Shown: in pieces, positions 17,182-25,924 of the stretch | Layout: each line of letters opens with the position of its first letter | Position numbering within the stretch: the stretch's first letter is position 1 | From: Devosia sp. SL43 | GTDB lineage: Bacteria > Pseudomonadota > Alphaproteobacteria > Rhizobiales > Devosiaceae | Direction: 5' to 3' | Assembly (NCBI RefSeq): GCF_021729885.1 | Contig: NZ_CP063401.1 | Coordinates: 2,286,501-2,350,500 of the forward strand | Length of the DNA stretch: 64,000 nucleotides | The notes under the pieces: model-generated | What the model was told of the DNA's origin: nothing | What the model saw: the letters and a program-made list of their open reading frames with translations, nothing else | Databases searched by the model: none | Position numbers and translations under genes: made by a program

Positions 17182-20100
17182 ATGACCTTTCCGCCCGCCC
17201 AATCGGTCAAGGCGATTCTTGGCCCGACCAATACCGGCAAGACCTATTTTGCCATCGAGCGCATGCTGGCCCATCCCACCGGGATGATCGGCCTGCCGCT
17301 GCGGCTGCTGGCGCGCGAGGTGTATCAGCGCTGCGTCGAACGCGTCGGCGAGCAGGCGGTCGCCCTGGTGACGGGCGAAGAACGCATCGTTCCGGCCAAG
17401 CCGCGCTACTGGGTCTGCACGGTCGAAGCCATGCCTGTCGATATCCGCGTCGACTGCGTCGCCATCGATGAAGTCCAGACGGCCATCGACTTCGACCGTG
17501 GCCACGTCTTCACCGACCGCATCCTGCATGCGCGAGGGATGCATGAGACGCTGTTGCTCGGGGCTGCCACCATGGCGCCTGTTATCAAGCGGCTATTGCC
17601 GCATGCCGATATCATCGATCGCCCGCGCTTCAGCCAGCTGACCTATTCGGGATCAAAGAAAATCTCGCGCCAGCCGACGCGCTCGGCAATCGTCGCCTTC
17701 TCGGCCAAGCAGGTCTATGCCATCGCCGAACTGATCCGCCGCGAGCGCGGCGGCGCCGCCGTGGTGATGGGTGCGCTGAGCCCCCGCACCCGCAATGCCC
17801 AGGTCGAGCTCTACCAGAATGGCGATGTCGATTTCCTCGTGGCCACCGACGCCATCGGCATGGGGCTCAACCTCGATATTCATCACGTCGCCTTCGCCGA
17901 TGACAGCAAGTTCGACGGTCGCATGAGCCGTGATCTGACCCCGGCAGAGATCGGCCAGATCGCCGGCCGCGCCGGCCGCCACTCGCGCAATGGCACCTTT
18001 GGCGTGACCGGCGGCACCGAGGGATTCGACGAAGAACTGGTCGTCCAGCTCGAAACACACGACTTCGATCCGATCAAACTGCTGCAATGGCGCAACAATC
18101 AGCTTGATTTCAGCTCGATCGCCGCCTTGCAGCATAGCCTCGATGCGGTACCCGAGCATCGCAGCCTGACCCGCGTGCCCATGGCCAAGGACCAGCATGC
18201 CCTGGAGTTCGTGTCGCGCAACGAGGCCGGGCAGTTGGCGCGCGGCCTCGATGGGGCGCGCCTGCTGTGGGAATGCTGCCAAATCCCGGATTACCAAGGG
18301 ATTTCGCCGGCAAACCACGGCGAAATCGTCACCCGAATTTACTCGGACTTAGTCAAGCGCGGCAAGGTCGACGCCGATTGGATTGCCGAGCAGGTGCGCT
18401 TTTGCGACAATACGAGCGGCGATATCGATACACTGAGCAACCGGATCAAGCAGGTTCGCACCTGGACCTTTGTCGCCAACCGCAAAAACTGGCTTGCAGA
18501 CCCCGCTCATTGGCGCGAAAAGACCCGGGATATTGAAGATCGGCTGAGCGATGCGCTGCACGAGCGCCTAACCCAGCGGTTCGTCGACCGGCGCACCAGC
18601 GTGCTGCTTCGTCACCTGAAAGACAAACGTATGGCATCTCCCGAGATCAATGAGCGTGGCGAAGTGCGGCTGGAAGGCCATCTCATCGGCACGCTTGAAG
18701 GCTTCCGCTTCACCATCGCCCGCAACGACGCCGACGCCGACGTCAAAGGCATCCGTGCGGCGGCCGACCACGTCGTCTCGCCCGAAATCCACAACCGGGC
18801 TGACCGGCTGGCCGGCGCGCCCAACGAGGAGATCGTGCTGGCGACCGACGGGCGCCTGCGCTGGAAGGGCGATATCGTCGCCGAGGTGATCGAGGGTGAC
18901 AGCCTCTACCGTCCGCGCATCCTGATTCTGGCTGACGAGACCCTGACCGGCACAGACCTGGAGCGCGTGCAGGACCGGCTCAACCTCTGGCTGCGCCACC
19001 ACATCAATACCGTGCTCGAAAGCGTCATGGCGCTTGAGGCTCCTGCCGATATCGAAGGCGCCGCCCGCGGCATCAGCTACCAGCTGTTCGAGCATCTGGG
19101 GCTCATCCCCCGCAATCAGGTCTCCGACGAGGTCAAGAATCTCGACCAGGACGTGCGCGGCAAGATGCGCAAGCTGGGCATCAAGTTCGGCGCCTACCAC
19201 ATCTACCTGCCGCTCTCGCTCAAGCCCGCCCCGCGTGAGCTGGCGCTGATCCTGTTCGCGCTCAAGCATGGCGGCATCCGCCAGGCTGGCGTCACCGACA
19301 TTCCGCATATCGTGCTGAGTGGTCGCACCAGCTTCGTGGTCGATCCCGAAGTCGATACGCGGCTTTACGAGATCGCCGGCTTCAAGGTGGCCGGCAAGCG
19401 GGCCGTGCGCGTCGATATCCTCGAGCGCCTGGCCGACATCATCCGTCCGCTGATCGCTCTCGATCCGACGCGCCACCAGGGCGAGTTGCCCGCTGGCGCC
19501 GCCGAGGGCAATGGCTTCCGCGTCACGGTGGAAATGACCTCGCTACTGGGCTGTTCGGGCGAAGACTTCGCCTCGATTCTCAATTCGCTGGGCTATCGCG
19601 TCAAGCGCATCCCCAAGGTCGCGGCGCCTGCCGTAGCGGCGGAGGCATCGGCCGAAGCGCCGGCGCTCGAAGAGATGCTGAGCGAGAACCCAATATCGAC
19701 TGATGCCGTGGACGAAGCGCCGGTCGAGGCAACCATTGCGCCCGAAGCCGAGGTGCTGGCGACCGAGATACCAGCCACGACCATTGTCGAGGCTGCGCCC
19801 GAGACGGCCGAATCCGCGCCCGCCGCTCCGGCTGAGCCGGAATTCGACGAAATCTGGTCGCCATCAGGCAAGCGCACGGACAACAAGCGCCACGACAACA
19901 ATCGTCGCCGTCCCGAAGGCGAGGGCCAGCAGGCCCGCGCCCCGCGCCCCGAGCGCAATCACCGCCCGACCGCCCCGCGCCGCCCCGAAGGCGAAGTGCA
20001 GGATCTGACCAAGGCCCGCCATCTGCAGCCCAAGCCTGAGGGCCGGCCGCGTAACGACAACCGCCGCCCCGACGACCAGAAGGGCGAGCGCGCCAAGTTT

Positions 20101-20223
20101 GAACGGCCGCGCGACGACAAGCCCAAGTTCCAGCAGCCGCGCGAGGAGCGCAAGGAGAAGGCATTCGATCCGGATAGCCCCTTCGCCAAGCTGATGGCGC
20201 TCAAGGCGCCCAAGGGCCAGTAG
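17182..20223 (+). CDS. SUV3/MgpS-type DEAD-like RNA helicase
   Basis: A 1013-aa superfamily 2 helicase of the type related to mitochondrial SUV3. Walker A is GPTNTGKT (residues 14-21), the Walker B/DExx box is DEVQ (96-99) and motif VI is GQIAGRAGR (258-266). A middle domain of unknown function follows, and the last ~200 residues are low-complexity Ala/Glu then Arg/Pro/Asn-rich, probably disordered and RNA-binding. Its role is presumably RNA metabolism. I chose ATG 17182 since the canonical N-terminus begins just before Walker A; an upstream TTG frame would extend into repeat R5a. The S4-domain gene follows after 3 nt. Confidence 0.9.
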   Translation: MTFPPAQSVKAILGPTNTGKTYFAIERMLAHPTGMIGLPLRLLAREVYQRCVERVGEQAVALVTGEERIVPAKPRYWVCTVEAMPVDIRVDCVAIDEVQTAIDFDRGHVFTDRILHARGMHETLLLGAATMAPVIKRLLPHADIIDRPRFSQLTYSGSKKISRQPTRSAIVAFSAKQVYAIAELIRRERGGAAVVMGALSPRTRNAQVELYQNGDVDFLVATDAIGMGLNLDIHHVAFADDSKFDGRMSRDLTPAEIGQIAGRAGRHSRNGTFGVTGGTEGFDEELVVQLETHDFDPIKLLQWRNNQLDFSSIAALQHSLDAVPEHRSLTRVPMAKDQHALEFVSRNEAGQLARGLDGARLLWECCQIPDYQGISPANHGEIVTRIYSDLVKRGKVDADWIAEQVRFCDNTSGDIDTLSNRIKQVRTWTFVANRKNWLADPAHWREKTRDIEDRLSDALHERLTQRFVDRRTSVLLRHLKDKRMASPEINERGEVRLEGHLIGTLEGFRFTIARNDADADVKGIRAAADHVVSPEIHNRADRLAGAPNEEIVLATDGRLRWKGDIVAEVIEGDSLYRPRILILADETLTGTDLERVQDRLNLWLRHHINTVLESVMALEAPADIEGAARGISYQLFEHLGLIPRNQVSDEVKNLDQDVRGKMRKLGIKFGAYHIYLPLSLKPAPRELALILFALKHGGIRQAGVTDIPHIVLSGRTSFVVDPEVDTRLYEIAGFKVAGKRAVRVDILERLADIIRPLIALDPTRHQGELPAGAAEGNGFRVTVEMTSLLGCSGEDFASILNSLGYRVKRIPKVAAPAVAAEASAEAPALEEMLSENPISTDAVDEAPVEATIAPEAEVLATEIPATTIVEAAPETAESAPAAPAEPEFDEIWSPSGKRTDNKRHDNNRRRPEGEGQQARAPRPERNHRPTAPRRPEGEVQDLTKARHLQPKPEGRPRNDNRRPDDQKGERAKFERPRDDKPKFQQPREERKEKAFDPDSPFAKLMALKAPKGQ

Positions 20224-20226
20224 AGG

Positions 20227-20634
20227 TTGCCAGGAACCGTCGAACCCGTCCGCAAAGAGCGGCTCGACAAGTTCCTGTTCTTTTCGCGCGCCCTCAAATC
20301 GCGCACGCTGGCACAAAGGGTCATCGAGACCGGCGCCATCAGGGTCAATTCCGAACGCACCATCCGCTCCGACCACAAGGTCGGGGCGGGCGATGTGCTG
20401 ACCATGGCGCTGCAGAACCGCATCGTCATCTGGCGTATCATCGATTGCGGCACGCGACGTGGGCCGGCGACCGAGGCACAGGGGCTGTACGAGGATTTGT
20501 CACCTGCACCGCTGCCCAAGTCGGAGATGTCGCCCTATGAGGCGGCCATTGCGCAGCGCGACGACGGCGCGGGGCGGCCGACGAAGAAGGAACGGCGGGA
20601 GACGGATCGATTGCGGAGTGGGGATGATGATTGA
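20227..20634 (+). CDS. S4-domain RNA-binding protein (Hsp15-like)
   Basis: A 135-aa protein with an N-terminal S4 RNA-binding domain: 'RLDKFLFFSRALKSRTLAQ' start region, 'GAIRVN' loop and 'VGAGDVLTM' end, like heat-shock protein 15, which binds ribosomal RNA. The C-terminal half is charged and probably flexible. The start TTG 20227 lies 3 nt after the helicase stop with AGAGG overlapping that stop, so the two are probably one operon. In related genomes helicase, S4 protein and fdxA form a conserved block. Confidence 0.88.
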   Translation: MPGTVEPVRKERLDKFLFFSRALKSRTLAQRVIETGAIRVNSERTIRSDHKVGAGDVLTMALQNRIVIWRIIDCGTRRGPATEAQGLYEDLSPAPLPKSEMSPYEAAIAQRDDGAGRPTKKERRETDRLRSGDDD

Positions 20635-20656
20635 GGCACCAGGTCGCCAAACACGC

Positions 20657-20746
20657 GATCGTCACCCTCGGGCTTGACCCGAGGGCACTGCACTTACCGG
20701 ACGTTGAGCAAGTATAGAGCCCTCGGGTCAAGCCCGAGGGTGACGG
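20657..20746. repeat. Palindromic repeat, family R2, copy a (inverted core)
   Basis: Perfect inverted arms starting GTCACCCTCGGGCTTGACCC (25 nt each in total) surround a ~34-nt core. The core is the reverse complement of the cores in the two other copies at 30961 and 33165, so this copy is in the opposite orientation. It lies between the S4-protein gene and a GNAT gene transcribed in the same direction. Confidence 0.9.
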
Positions 20747-20778
20747 CCGGTGGTTTGAACGGCATAAGGGATAACACC

Positions 20779-21351
20779 ATGAGCATCCCCACCCTCACCA
20801 CCACCCGCCTCATCCTCCGCCCGCCGGTCTATGCCGATTACCCAGCCTATGCCGCATTCCTGGCCTCGCCGCGCTCTGCCTATATGGGTGGACCCTTCGC
20901 CGGCTGGGCTGCCTGGGGCATGTTCGGGCATGACATCGCCTGCTGGCACCTCTTCGGCCATGGCGCGCTGATGATCGACCTGCGCGAAACCGGCCAATGC
21001 ATCGGCCAGGTCGGCATCAACCACGGGCCGCCTTTCCCCGAGCAGGAACTGGGTTGGCTGCTCTATGACGGCCACGAGGGCCGCGGCTACGCCACCGAGG
21101 CCGCCGCCGCTTTGCATCGCTGGGCCTTCGAGATCCGCAAATTGCCGACGCTGGTCAGCTACTTCGACCCGGCCAATGTCGCCTCTATGGCGGTCGCCAC
21201 CCGCCTGGGCGCGACACGCGATGACACAGCAGCCAAGCAGGATCCCGAAGACGTGGTCTATCGCCACCGGCCCACACTGCCCGAAGACCTCAACCTGGCC
21301 AGAGGTCGATGGGGTAATCGATGCTCCCCATACCCCCTCGCCTTGGCATGA
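20779..21351 (+). CDS. GNAT family N-acetyltransferase (RimJ/RimL-like)
   Basis: A 190-aa acetyltransferase of the RimJ/RimL-like group: 'TTRLILRPP' start, 'ELGWLLYDGHEGRGYATEAAAAL' (acetyl-CoA binding region with the G-x-G-x-A pattern), and 'NVASMAVATRLGA' near the C-terminus. The substrate is unknown. ATG 20779 is preceded by AAGGGATA; the longer upstream frame would translate repeat R2a. It is inserted between the S4-protein gene and fdxA, which are usually adjacent, so it may be a later insertion together with the repeat. Confidence 0.9.
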   Translation: MSIPTLTTTRLILRPPVYADYPAYAAFLASPRSAYMGGPFAGWAAWGMFGHDIACWHLFGHGALMIDLRETGQCIGQVGINHGPPFPEQELGWLLYDGHEGRGYATEAAAALHRWAFEIRKLPTLVSYFDPANVASMAVATRLGATRDDTAAKQDPEDVVYRHRPTLPEDLNLARGRWGNRCSPYPLALA

Positions 21352-21467
21352 GCGACCCTTTGTCAGCCTTGCAGCAAGGCCAAAAAAAGTTTAGCACCGA
21401 CCCGTTGAGACCTGCCGGCCTGCGGCCCCCTCCCGCATCTGGCTTTCCGTTCGGGACCCGCCCCTAG

Positions 21468-21806
21468 ATGACCTATATCGTCACCGACAATTGCATTGCC
21501 TGCAAATACACCGACTGCGTCGAAGTCTGTCCGGTGGACTGCTTCTACGAAGGCGAGAACATGCTGGTGATTCACCCCGACGAGTGCATCGACTGTGGCG
21601 TCTGCGAGCCCGAATGCCCGGCCGAGGCGATCAAGCCCGACACCGAAAGCGGGCTCGACCAGTGGCTCGAGATCAACACCCGCTTTGCCTCGATCTGGCC
21701 CAACCTCACCGAACGCCGCGACCCAATGCCCGAGGCCAAGGAAAAGGACGGCGAAACCGGCAAGCTGGAGAAGTACTTCTCCGAAGCCCCCGGCGAAGGC
21801 GACTGA
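21468..21806 (+). CDS. fdxA: Seven-iron ferredoxin FdxA
   Basis: A 112-aa soluble [3Fe-4S][4Fe-4S] ferredoxin. The N-terminal Cys pattern (Cys9, Cys12, Cys17, Cys21, then Cys40, Cys43, Cys46, Cys50) matches the 7Fe type, with Cys12 the residue not needed as ligand in the 3Fe site. The tail after residue 60 is the charged extension seen in proteobacterial FdxA. Electron partner unknown. The gene is convergent with the queuosine-precursor transporter. Confidence 0.95.
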   Translation: MTYIVTDNCIACKYTDCVEVCPVDCFYEGENMLVIHPDECIDCGVCEPECPAEAIKPDTESGLDQWLEINTRFASIWPNLTERRDPMPEAKEKDGETGKLEKYFSEAPGEGD

Positions 21807-21813
21807 GGCTTTC

Positions 21814-21841
21814 TTCACCCCTCCCTTGGGGGAGAGGTGAA
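21814..21841. other. Hairpin between convergent fdxA and transporter gene
   Basis: TTCACCCCTCCC and GGGGAGAGGTGAA can pair with one mismatch around a short loop. It lies exactly between two convergent stop codons and may stop transcription from both sides, but no T-run follows on either strand. It also resembles the inner arm of repeat R4, so it could simply be a repeat remnant. Confidence 0.4.
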
Positions 21842-21846
21842 AGCGA

Positions 21847-22533
21847 CTAAGCCAGCGCCCCAAGCGGCGGCAGGGGCTTGAGCTTGCCCATCAGGGCGCG
21901 GTAGGGCGCCAGCAGCAGCAGGGCGGCGAGGAACTTCACAAGGAAGTCGCCCGAGGCCAGCGAGACCCAGAGCGGCACTTCTGGCCCGACACCCAGCCAT
22001 GGCGCCGGGAAGCCCAGCGAATTGTCGCCCATGCCGAACAGCGCATCGATGCCGGCCAAAGCGGGGGCAAAAGCGACGGTGAAGAAGATCGTCGTATCGA
22101 TCAGCGAGCCGAACAGCGACCCGGCCAGCGGCGGCAGGAACCAGGCCTTGCTGGCGCGCAGGCGCGAGAACACGGCGATATCGAGCAGTTGGCCGACGAG
22201 GAAGGCCGTGGCCGAGGCCAGCGCGATGCGCTGCGTCGTCGCCGGATCGCCACCGAGGTTCCAGGGCAGCGGATTGTAGCTGAGATAGACCGAGAGCCCC
22301 AGGCCGACCAGGAAACCCACCAGCACGACCAGCCGCGCCTTGCGCGCCCCGTCATAACGGTTGGTGAGGTCGGTGACGAGGAAGGCAAAGGGGAAGGTGA
22401 ACGCGCCCCAGGTGAGGAGATCGGCCAGATTGACCGAACCGAGCTGCACCTGCAGCGGATAAAGCACCAGGATATTGGACGCGGCCACAACCACGACCAT
22501 GGCGGCAACAGCCGCCAGGAAACGAGCTAGCAT
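21847..22533 (-). CDS. Queuosine precursor transporter (YhhQ/VUT family)
   Basis: A 228-aa inner-membrane protein with about six transmembrane helices and the hallmark residues of the YhhQ/VUT-1 family: 'ASNILVLYPLQ' in the first helix, 'LTWGAFTFPFAFLVTDLTNRYDG', and 'SLIDTTIFF' in the fifth. The family imports preQ0/preQ1 for queuosine tRNA modification. ATG 22533 has GAGGTG 8 nt upstream and sets the N-terminus just before the first helix. It lies downstream of rpmB on the same strand, separated by the rpmB terminator. Confidence 0.9.
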   Translation of the reverse strand: MLARFLAAVAAMVVVVAASNILVLYPLQVQLGSVNLADLLTWGAFTFPFAFLVTDLTNRYDGARKARLVVLVGFLVGLGLSVYLSYNPLPWNLGGDPATTQRIALASATAFLVGQLLDIAVFSRLRASKAWFLPPLAGSLFGSLIDTTIFFTVAFAPALAGIDALFGMGDNSLGFPAPWLGVGPEVPLWVSLASGDFLVKFLAALLLLAPYRALMGKLKPLPPLGALA

Positions 22534-22599
22534 CAGAATGCACCTCAATGTAACCGCCACCCGGCAAAAGACCGGAGCGGATTGCGCCGTGATTGGCAC

Positions 22600-22634
22600 A
22601 AAAGAAAAACCGCGCGGAGATTACCCCACGCGGT
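22600..22634 (-). terminator. Rho-independent terminator of rpmB
   Basis: On the minus strand CCGCGTGGGG and CTCCGCGCGG pair around a TAAT loop, followed by TTTTTCTTTT. It sits 26 nt after the rpmB stop. Confidence 0.85.
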
Positions 22635-22659
22635 GAAATCCTGAAGTCGAACCGGTCGC

Positions 22660-22944
22660 TTAGGCAGCGAGAGCGGCGCGCACTTCCTTCTTGATGCCCT
22701 GGGCCAGCGGCGACAGGGTGTCGTCGCTCTGCTTGAGCAGGAAGGCATCGAGGCCACCGCGATGCTCGACCGAGCGCAGGGCGTAAGCCGAAATGCGCAG
22801 CTTGACCGGGCGGTTGAGCGCGTCAGAGATCAGCGTGACGTTCAGCAGGTTCGGCAGGAACCGGCGACGGGTGCGGTTGAGGGCGTGCGAAACGTTGTTG
22901 CCAACCATAACGCCTTTGCCGGTGAGTTCGCAGCGACGGGCCAT
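22660..22944 (-). CDS. rpmB: 50S ribosomal protein L28
   Basis: A 94-aa ribosomal protein with the family start '[21 protein letters not shown]' pattern, 'RRRFLPNL' and '[18 protein letters not shown]'. It belongs to the large ribosomal subunit. The start ATG has AGGAT at fitting distance. A strong terminator follows, so it is probably a single-gene unit. The divergent neighbour is a DUF3108 protein, a conserved pairing in related genomes. Confidence 0.97.
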   Translation of the reverse strand: MARRCELTGKGVMVGNNVSHALNRTRRRFLPNLLNVTLISDALNRPVKLRISAYALRSVEHRGGLDAFLLKQSDDTLSPLAQGIKKEVRAALAA

Positions 22945-23149
22945 TTTAGATATCCTATTTGTGTAAAGGTCCTGCGTGGCGGAGAAGTCCGCGACGGGCC
23001 TCGATTGTCATGAAATCTGCGGGCTCTTTAGAGAAAATGCACCCGCGCGTCAACCCAAGCGGGGTCTCAAACGCCCGCGAGTGCCTTGCGCGCGCCCTAT
23101 CACCACGGCACTTTCGTCCAATGAGCTGATTCGCAGCAGAGACGCCACC

Positions 23150-23932
23150 TTGACCCGATTTCGCCTCGCCACCCTCGCCGCCCTGGCTTTGACCGCCGTC
23201 CTGCCCGTTGCGGCCGCCGAAGTCGATGCCACGGCCAGCTATATCGTGACCCTGGGTGGCATCAACATCGCCGCCATGGATGTCGATCTCAATGACGATG
23301 GCTCGCGCTATAGCCTCGATCTCAAGGCCAATGTCGCCGGCTTTGGCGCGGTCGTCGCCAGTGGTACCGCCAGCGCCAGCGCCGCCGGATCGTCATCCGG
23401 CTCGACGCTGGTGGCACAGGATTTCGAGCTCAAGACCCGCGCCAATGGCGAGACCTTCACGGTCGACGTGTCCTTTTCCGGCCGCAACGTGGAATCGTTC
23501 AAAGTCGAGCCACCCATCCTCGACAACTACGATCGCGTGCCGCTGGAGCGGGCCCACCTGACCGGCGTCGGCGATTTTCTCTCGGCCTTCGTCATCAAGG
23601 GCGGCGCCCTCGACAAGAGCATCTGTCAGCGTCGTACCGGCATCTTTACCGGCGTCGAGCGTTTCAACATTGCCATGAGCTATGCCGGCGAGGACGTCGC
23701 GACCTCCGCCCGAACCGGCTACCAGGGGCCGGTGATCCTCTGCTCGGTGGATTACGACCCGGTCTCGGGCCATTTCACCACGTCCGAGATCACCAATTAC
23801 CTCGCCGACAGCGATCGCATCGTCATCTGGTACGCCCCGCTGGGCGAGACGGGCTATTTCATCCCCTATCGCGTGCTGATCGGCACCAATATGGGCGACC
23901 TGTCCATGGTCCTGACCGGGATGAAGTATTAG
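23150..23932 (+). CDS. DUF3108 exported protein
   Basis: A 260-aa protein with a cleavable signal peptide (hydrophobic core, AAA-E cleavage region near residue 22) and a beta-rich periplasmic domain of the DUF3108 type ('GGINIAAMDVDL' near the start, 'ERFNIAMSYAGED' in the middle, C-terminal 'PYRVLIGTNMGDLSMVLTGMKY'). The function is unknown, possibly envelope-related. The start is probably TTG 23150 directly before the signal peptide; the frame is open to a GTG at 22976 but that would put 58 non-secretory residues before the signal. Confidence 0.8.
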   Translation: MTRFRLATLAALALTAVLPVAAAEVDATASYIVTLGGINIAAMDVDLNDDGSRYSLDLKANVAGFGAVVASGTASASAAGSSSGSTLVAQDFELKTRANGETFTVDVSFSGRNVESFKVEPPILDNYDRVPLERAHLTGVGDFLSAFVIKGGALDKSICQRRTGIFTGVERFNIAMSYAGEDVATSARTGYQGPVILCSVDYDPVSGHFTTSEITNYLADSDRIVIWYAPLGETGYFIPYRVLIGTNMGDLSMVLTGMKY

Positions 23933-23953
23933 GCGATCCACCCGTCCCGCTCT

Positions 23954-24262
23954 GGGACGGTCAACGGGTTTATTGCCAATTTTGCGCGGCCACAGGCCCG
24001 CATTCCCGCCACCAAGACCTTAACACGCTCGGCACTGGCTCGCGTCAGCGCCTTCTCAAGTCATTGAGATTCTGTCCATTTTCGGCAAAATTAACGCTTC
24101 GGTGACACAGCTGAAGACGATTTCGGCTGAAACGCGTCACCCGAGCGGGGACGCGGCCATTCTTGTGTCCTCATGCCGCCGCCACACCACATATCGCCGT
24201 GAACGAACCCGCATTTGCGCGTCACGCTCGATTCGCCCCCTGTTCGTTCCGGCTTTGGACCA
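23954..24262. repeat. Paired ~310-bp intergenic element R5, copy b
   Basis: Begins GGGACGGTCAAC followed by GGGTTTATTGCCAATTTT and ends with CCGTGAACGAACCCGCATTTG and GTTCGTTCCGG, the same landmarks as in 16769-17080 at nearly the same distances. The interior is AT-richer than surrounding coding DNA and shows no recognisable gene. It fills most of the 383-bp gap between two convergent genes. Confidence 0.55.
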
Positions 24263-24315
24263 AAGGTAACCGTCGGCTGCATTGGCGGCGGCAATCCGTC
24301 CCGTCGCGGGACAGT

Positions 24316-25047
24316 TCAGCCCTGCCGCGCCGTGGCCGTGTTCATCCCCGGCACGCGCACGAATCGCTCCTCGCGCTTGCGTCGGGGAATGGCCGGGAAG
24401 GCTTCCTTGCGGGCGCGCACGCAGATGACCCCGCTCATGGCGGGCCCAAACAACCGCCCGACCCGCTCGAAGAAGCGCGTCGACTTGAGCACCAGTGAAG
24501 ACTGGAACGGCGGCAGGAACAGCCCGTCGCGCCAGGCTTCCGGCACGAAGCTGTGGTCGCGCAGCAGCTTGTCGAGCTGCCCACCCGAATACGGATTACC
24601 CTGCCCGAACGGCGTATTGTCGCGCTGCGCCCAGATTCCGCGCCGGCGCGGCACGACCAGGATCAGGTGGCCATTGGGGGCGGTAATGCGCCAGAGTTCG
24701 CGCATCAGCTCCTCGGCATCGGCGACGTGCTCGATGGCATGGATGGCGATGGTAAGATCGATGGCAGCGTCGGTCAGCGGCATTTCGAGCGGGTCACATA
24801 GCACGGTGTGCGACGGACCCTCGCGCGGCCAGGCCGAGGCGCCCTGCCGCGCCGGCATGAAGGCCAGTACGCGCTCGGCCTGATCCAGCGTGAAGCGCAA
24901 ATAGGGCGTTGCAAAACCCAGCCCCAGCACGCGCTTGCCTTTGACGTCGTCGGCCAGCCCCATCACCTGCTCGCGCACCAGCGTGCGGGAAATCCGGCCA
25001 AGGGGCGACTTGTAGTAGGCGATCAAGCGGGTGACGTCGGCGGTCAT
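24316..25047 (-). CDS. Class I SAM-dependent methyltransferase
   Basis: A 243-aa soluble methyltransferase of the Methyltransf_11 type: motif I region 'RVLGLGFATPYL' (a degenerate GxGxG), 'IDLTIAIHAIEHVAD' for motif II and 'LWRITAPNGHLILVVPRR' for motif III. The C-terminal half carries 'NPYSGGQLDKLL' and a basic tail. The substrate is unknown. It is divergent from gloB, an arrangement seen in related bacteria. Confidence 0.85.
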   Translation of the reverse strand: MTADVTRLIAYYKSPLGRISRTLVREQVMGLADDVKGKRVLGLGFATPYLRFTLDQAERVLAFMPARQGASAWPREGPSHTVLCDPLEMPLTDAAIDLTIAIHAIEHVADAEELMRELWRITAPNGHLILVVPRRRGIWAQRDNTPFGQGNPYSGGQLDKLLRDHSFVPEAWRDGLFLPPFQSSLVLKSTRFFERVGRLFGPAMSGVICVRARKEAFPAIPRRKREERFVRVPGMNTATARQG

Positions 25048-25154
25048 GTGCGCAACTCTGCCGCTTTCCCGAAGACTTGTCTAATGGCTGGTTGTCATGT
25101 CAGGTCGCCCTCCCTAGCTTTCAAGCTGTTCGGATATCTATCAGGAGTTGTGCC

Positions 25155-25922
25155 ATGGCTGTGATCGTCGACGTCTTCGGGGCCCGGAGCGACAATTTCG
25201 GTTATCTGGTGCATGACACCGGCACGGGCCGAACAGCGGCCATCGACGCGCCCGAGGCAGCCGCCATCAAGACGGCGCTGATCCATCGCGGCTGGAACCT
25301 CACCGACATCTTCATCACCCACCACCATATCGACCATGTGGAAGCCATTGCCGAACTCAAGGCAGAGTTCGGCACCCGCGTCGTCGGCCCCCGCGCCGAA
25401 GCCGACAAGATTGCCGGGCTCGATGTGCTGGTAGCCGGCGGCGAGACGGTGACGCTGGGCGATACCGTGTTCGACGTCTACGACACGCCGGGCCACACGC
25501 TGGGCCACATCGTGTTTCACGACAAGGCGGGCAAGCACTTGTTCAGCGCCGATGCGCTGTTCTCGCTGGGCGTCGGCCGCATGTTCGAAGGCACGCCGGG
25601 GCCGATGTGGGAGGGCGTCAAGCTCCTGCGCGCGCTGCCTGATGACACGCTGGTCTATTGCGGCCACGAATATACCGCCAGCAATGCCAAGTTCGCGCTG
25701 TCGATCGATCCGGATAACAAGGCCCTGAAGAAGCGGGCGGCCGAGGTGACGGAATTGCGGGCAGCCGGCAAGGCGACCATTCCGTTCCTGCTCGGTGAGG
25801 ACAAGGCGGCCAATCCCTTCCTGCGCGCCGACGATCCTGTGCTGGCCAAACATTACGGCCTCGAAGGCGCCGACGCTGCCGATGTCTTCGCCGCCATCCG
25901 CAAGGGCAAGGACAACTTCTAA
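25155..25922 (+). CDS. gloB: Hydroxyacylglutathione hydrolase (glyoxalase II)
   Basis: Cytosolic metallo-beta-lactamase-fold thioesterase, 255 aa, hydrolysing S-lactoylglutathione to D-lactate and glutathione. The metal motif THHHIDH is at residues 55-61, with downstream 'TPGHTLGHI', 'FSADALFSLGVGRMFEG' and 'YCGHEYTASN' ligands and substrate contacts. AGGAG lies 7 nt before ATG 25155. It belongs with mgsA (48765-49127) to methylglyoxal metabolism, although the genes are far apart. A GNAT gene follows after 2 nt. Confidence 0.96.
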   Translation: MAVIVDVFGARSDNFGYLVHDTGTGRTAAIDAPEAAAIKTALIHRGWNLTDIFITHHHIDHVEAIAELKAEFGTRVVGPRAEADKIAGLDVLVAGGETVTLGDTVFDVYDTPGHTLGHIVFHDKAGKHLFSADALFSLGVGRMFEGTPGPMWEGVKLLRALPDDTLVYCGHEYTASNAKFALSIDPDNKALKKRAAEVTELRAAGKATIPFLLGEDKAANPFLRADDPVLAKHYGLEGADAADVFAAIRKGKDNF

Positions 25923-25924
25923 CC

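Noticed and set aside
20674..20778. N-terminal extensions of genes reading through R2 repeats (also at 31000, 33180)
   Set aside because: The same translated repeat appears before unrelated genes; it is repeat sequence, not protein.
22534..22599. PreQ1 riboswitch upstream of the queuosine-precursor transporter
   Set aside because: The short gap after the rpmB terminator has no recognisable preQ1 aptamer pattern by eye.
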